Of a stretch of 22,804 nucleotides of DNA, positions 22,073-22,804 are shown piece by piece. The stretch's first letter is position 1. Every line of letters begins with the position of its first letter. The position numbers were made by a program, and so were the translations under genes. Source of the stretch: CAZAEL01 sp964484135 (GTDB lineage: Bacteria; Elusimicrobiota; Elusimicrobia; FEN-1173); the NCBI GenBank assembly GCA_964484135.1, contig CAZAEL010000037.1:1-22804 (forward strand). The letters are read 5' to 3'. A model generated the notes under the pieces. The model was not told where the DNA came from and searched no databases. It saw nothing but the letters and a program-made list of their open reading frames with translations.

Positions 22073-22105
22073 AGGGGTTCCACCCCTTCACCCCGGATTT
22101 CGGGG
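22071..22105 (+). terminator. Paired GC-rich hairpins directly after thiI
   Basis: GAAGGGG (22071-22077) pairs with CCCCTTC (22083-22089), and CCCCG (22091-22095) with CGGGG (22101-22105). The first stem starts within the thiI stop codon. No T-run follows at once, so simple intrinsic termination is uncertain; they may belong to the larger hairpin array that continues to 22284. Confidence 0.45.
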
Positions 22106-22128
22106 GTTTCCCACCCCCATGCCCCCGG

Positions 22129-22162
22129 CTCCCTTTCTTTTGGACGCACAAAAGAAAGGGAG
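22129..22162. repeat. Perfect 14-bp hairpin with CTTTCTTTTG arms
   Basis: CTCCCTTTCTTTTG (22129-22142) and its exact complement (22149-22162) enclose a 6-base loop, GACGCA. This is the longest perfect stem in the window outside the 32-bp repeat. Similar CTTTCTTTTG hairpins occur as dispersed intergenic elements in other bacteria, so this may be a bidirectional terminator or a repeat. Confidence 0.75.
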
Positions 22163-22178
22163 GGAAAGAAAATGCGCC

Positions 22179-22206
22179 CCGAGGCAGGCATTCGCTCGGA
22201 TTTTTT
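22179..22206 (+). terminator. Possible intrinsic terminator downstream of thiI
   Basis: CCGAG (22179-22183) pairs with CTCGG (22195-22199) and is followed by ATTTTTT (22200-22206). The stem is short (5 bp, 11-base loop), but the T-run is good, and it follows the 14-bp hairpin, so it is a reasonable end for the thiI transcript. Confidence 0.45.
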
Positions 22207-22284
22207 GGCCGGCCCACCAACTCCCCCGGCTTGACTTCCCACGCCGGGGATCGAACAGGTGGGCCTTCGGCTTCCAAAAAATCC
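22198..22284. repeat. 87-bp nested palindrome
   Basis: Three nested stems share one axis: GGATTTTTTGG (22198-22208) with CCAAAAAATCC (22274-22284), GGCCCACC (22211-22218) with GGTGGGCC (22258-22265), and CCCCGGC (22224-22230) with GCCGGGG (22243-22249). All are perfect. The right outer arm overlaps the left 32-bp inverted repeat of the neighbouring island by eight bases. Confidence 0.7.
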
Positions 22285-22736
22285 TCGTCTCATAGCGCCT
22301 GCACGGGGGTTTAACATAAACCGCACATCCGAAATCCTGGTCATAGTATCACACCTGTCCAGATTTTCACTGGGGCACCCCAACATTTGTCTAAATTCCC
22401 AGGTCATCCTTCTTTTCCATATATTCCCTATAAACCCCGATAGGATTCCCGCCAGTTCTGGCAGTAGTTTGTCCCGCTAGGATTGCACAAACTTGTGCCT
22501 GAAGAATCTTGTTATATTTCATTTCTTGATTTTGCGTTTCTTCAACAGTGCGTTTATAGATTTTGAATTGGAGAAACGAAAATATCGCTATAAAGAGAGT
22601 TGATAAAGCATTCATCCAATCTAGCCAATGTGCCATATTAACACCTCCTAAGACACGCTTCACATTTTTGTAATTTTTATCGATTCATAGCATTGGTTTT
22701 TTATCCCCGTGCAGGCGCTATGAGACGAGGATTTTT
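22277..22736. mobile_element. 460-bp AT-rich island bounded by perfect 32-bp inverted repeats
   Basis: Bases 22277-22308 and 22705-22736 are exact inverted copies (AAAAATCCTCGTCTC outside, CCTGCACGGGG inside). Between them the base composition drops sharply: 57 of 180 bases (32%) are G or C at 22501-22680, against 42 of 60 in a typical thiI line. One small gene with a perfect ribosome-binding site lies inside. No transposase is present, and no target duplication was recognised. It could be a non-autonomous element, an invertible segment, or foreign DNA that landed between two copies of a dispersed repeat. Confidence 0.6.
22391..22636 (-). CDS. Small membrane-anchored protein in the AT-rich island, unknown function
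   Basis: The 81-residue frame starts at ATG 22636, with a perfect AGGAGG (22649-22644) 7 bases upstream. This decides against the more upstream ATG at 22663. One hydrophobic helix at about 9-22 (LSTLFIAIFSFLQF) is followed by a basic stretch KIYKRTVEETQ and a polar, probably helical cytoplasmic tail ending EKKDDLGI. No family is recognised. Its AT-rich codons differ from all its neighbours, which suggests transfer from elsewhere. Its minus-strand upstream region is AT-rich, with TGCTATGAAT near 22690 as a possible extended -10. A weak TGGGG-TG-CCCCA hairpin follows its stop. The 82 bases 22309-22390 hold nothing else recognisable. Confidence 0.65.
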   Translation of the reverse strand: MAHWLDWMNALSTLFIAIFSFLQFKIYKRTVEETQNQEMKYNKILQAQVCAILAGQTTARTGGNPIGVYREYMEKKDDLGI

Positions 22737-22804
22737 GGTTTTATGTTTTTGGGTCCCCCTGTGGCGTATCGAGCACGCCGTTTTGGCGGAGACGGAGGCC
22801 GGTG

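Noticed and set aside
22309..22315. Integron attC site: GTTTAAC fits the RYYYAAC core
   Set aside because: No partner GTTRRRY at attC distance was found, and the flanking 32-bp repeats are inverted, whereas cassette attC sites are direct repeats.
22350..22390. Possible insertion-sequence end (TGTCCAGATTTTCACTGGGG)
   Set aside because: It recalls the terminal motifs of some insertion sequences, but no matching opposite end or transposase fragment is present.

Overview
This 22.8 kb window is a gene-dense, GC-rich bacterial chromosome segment. One line of thiI counts about 70% G+C. Most genes are packed into operons with ATGA overlaps. A secreted PstS, a Gld-type ABC module and MutY/RecR/ThiI housekeeping genes point to an ordinary, probably Gram-negative bacterium. 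Short palindromic repeats between genes resemble those of some candidate-phylum, Elusimicrobiota/Omnitrophota-like or deltaproteobacterial genomes, but the phylum cannot be fixed from this sequence alone.

Layout: (1) 1-3324: a gene tail, ppnP nucleoside phosphorylase, an aldo/keto reductase and a class B asparagine synthetase. (2) 3406-6247: dnaX, recR (with no ybaB between them) and a receiver-only response regulator. dnaX has a nine-A slippage site followed at once by stops in both alternative frames. (3) 6264-13180: a complete phosphate-starvation locus, phoB-phoR-pstS-pstC-pstA-pstB1-pstB2-phoU. A tandem cloverleaf repeat lies between phoB and phoR, and a phased 11-bp Pho box lies before pstS. 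(4) 13244-15653, minus strand: mutY and an M24 metallopeptidase, ending in a good terminator. (5) 15812-16290, minus strand: a small two-helix membrane protein and, upstream of it, a probable ~145-nt noncoding RNA with its own promoter and terminator. (6) 16424-20688: a four-gene ABC-2/GldA-F-G/DUF4340 operon carrying a 90-bp palindromic repeat. (7) 20714-22072: another palindromic repeat, then thiI. (8) 22073-22804: stacked hairpins and an AT-rich 460-bp island bounded by perfect 32-bp inverted repeats, holding one small membrane-protein gene.

The most interesting signal is in the Pst transporter. The two tandem PstB ATPases have complementary defects. PstB1 keeps the LSGGQ signature but has lost the Q-loop Gln (Ala) and the switch His (Asn). 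PstB2 keeps both of those but has LSPEQ instead of the signature. As a heterodimer they would form one consensus and one degenerate ATP site, an asymmetric arrangement known from some ABC exporters but, to my knowledge, not described for a phosphate importer. In the same locus PhoR has no membrane segment, and its ribosome-binding region lies in the closing stem of a repeat hairpin. The phosphate-sensing system therefore looks remodelled at three points.
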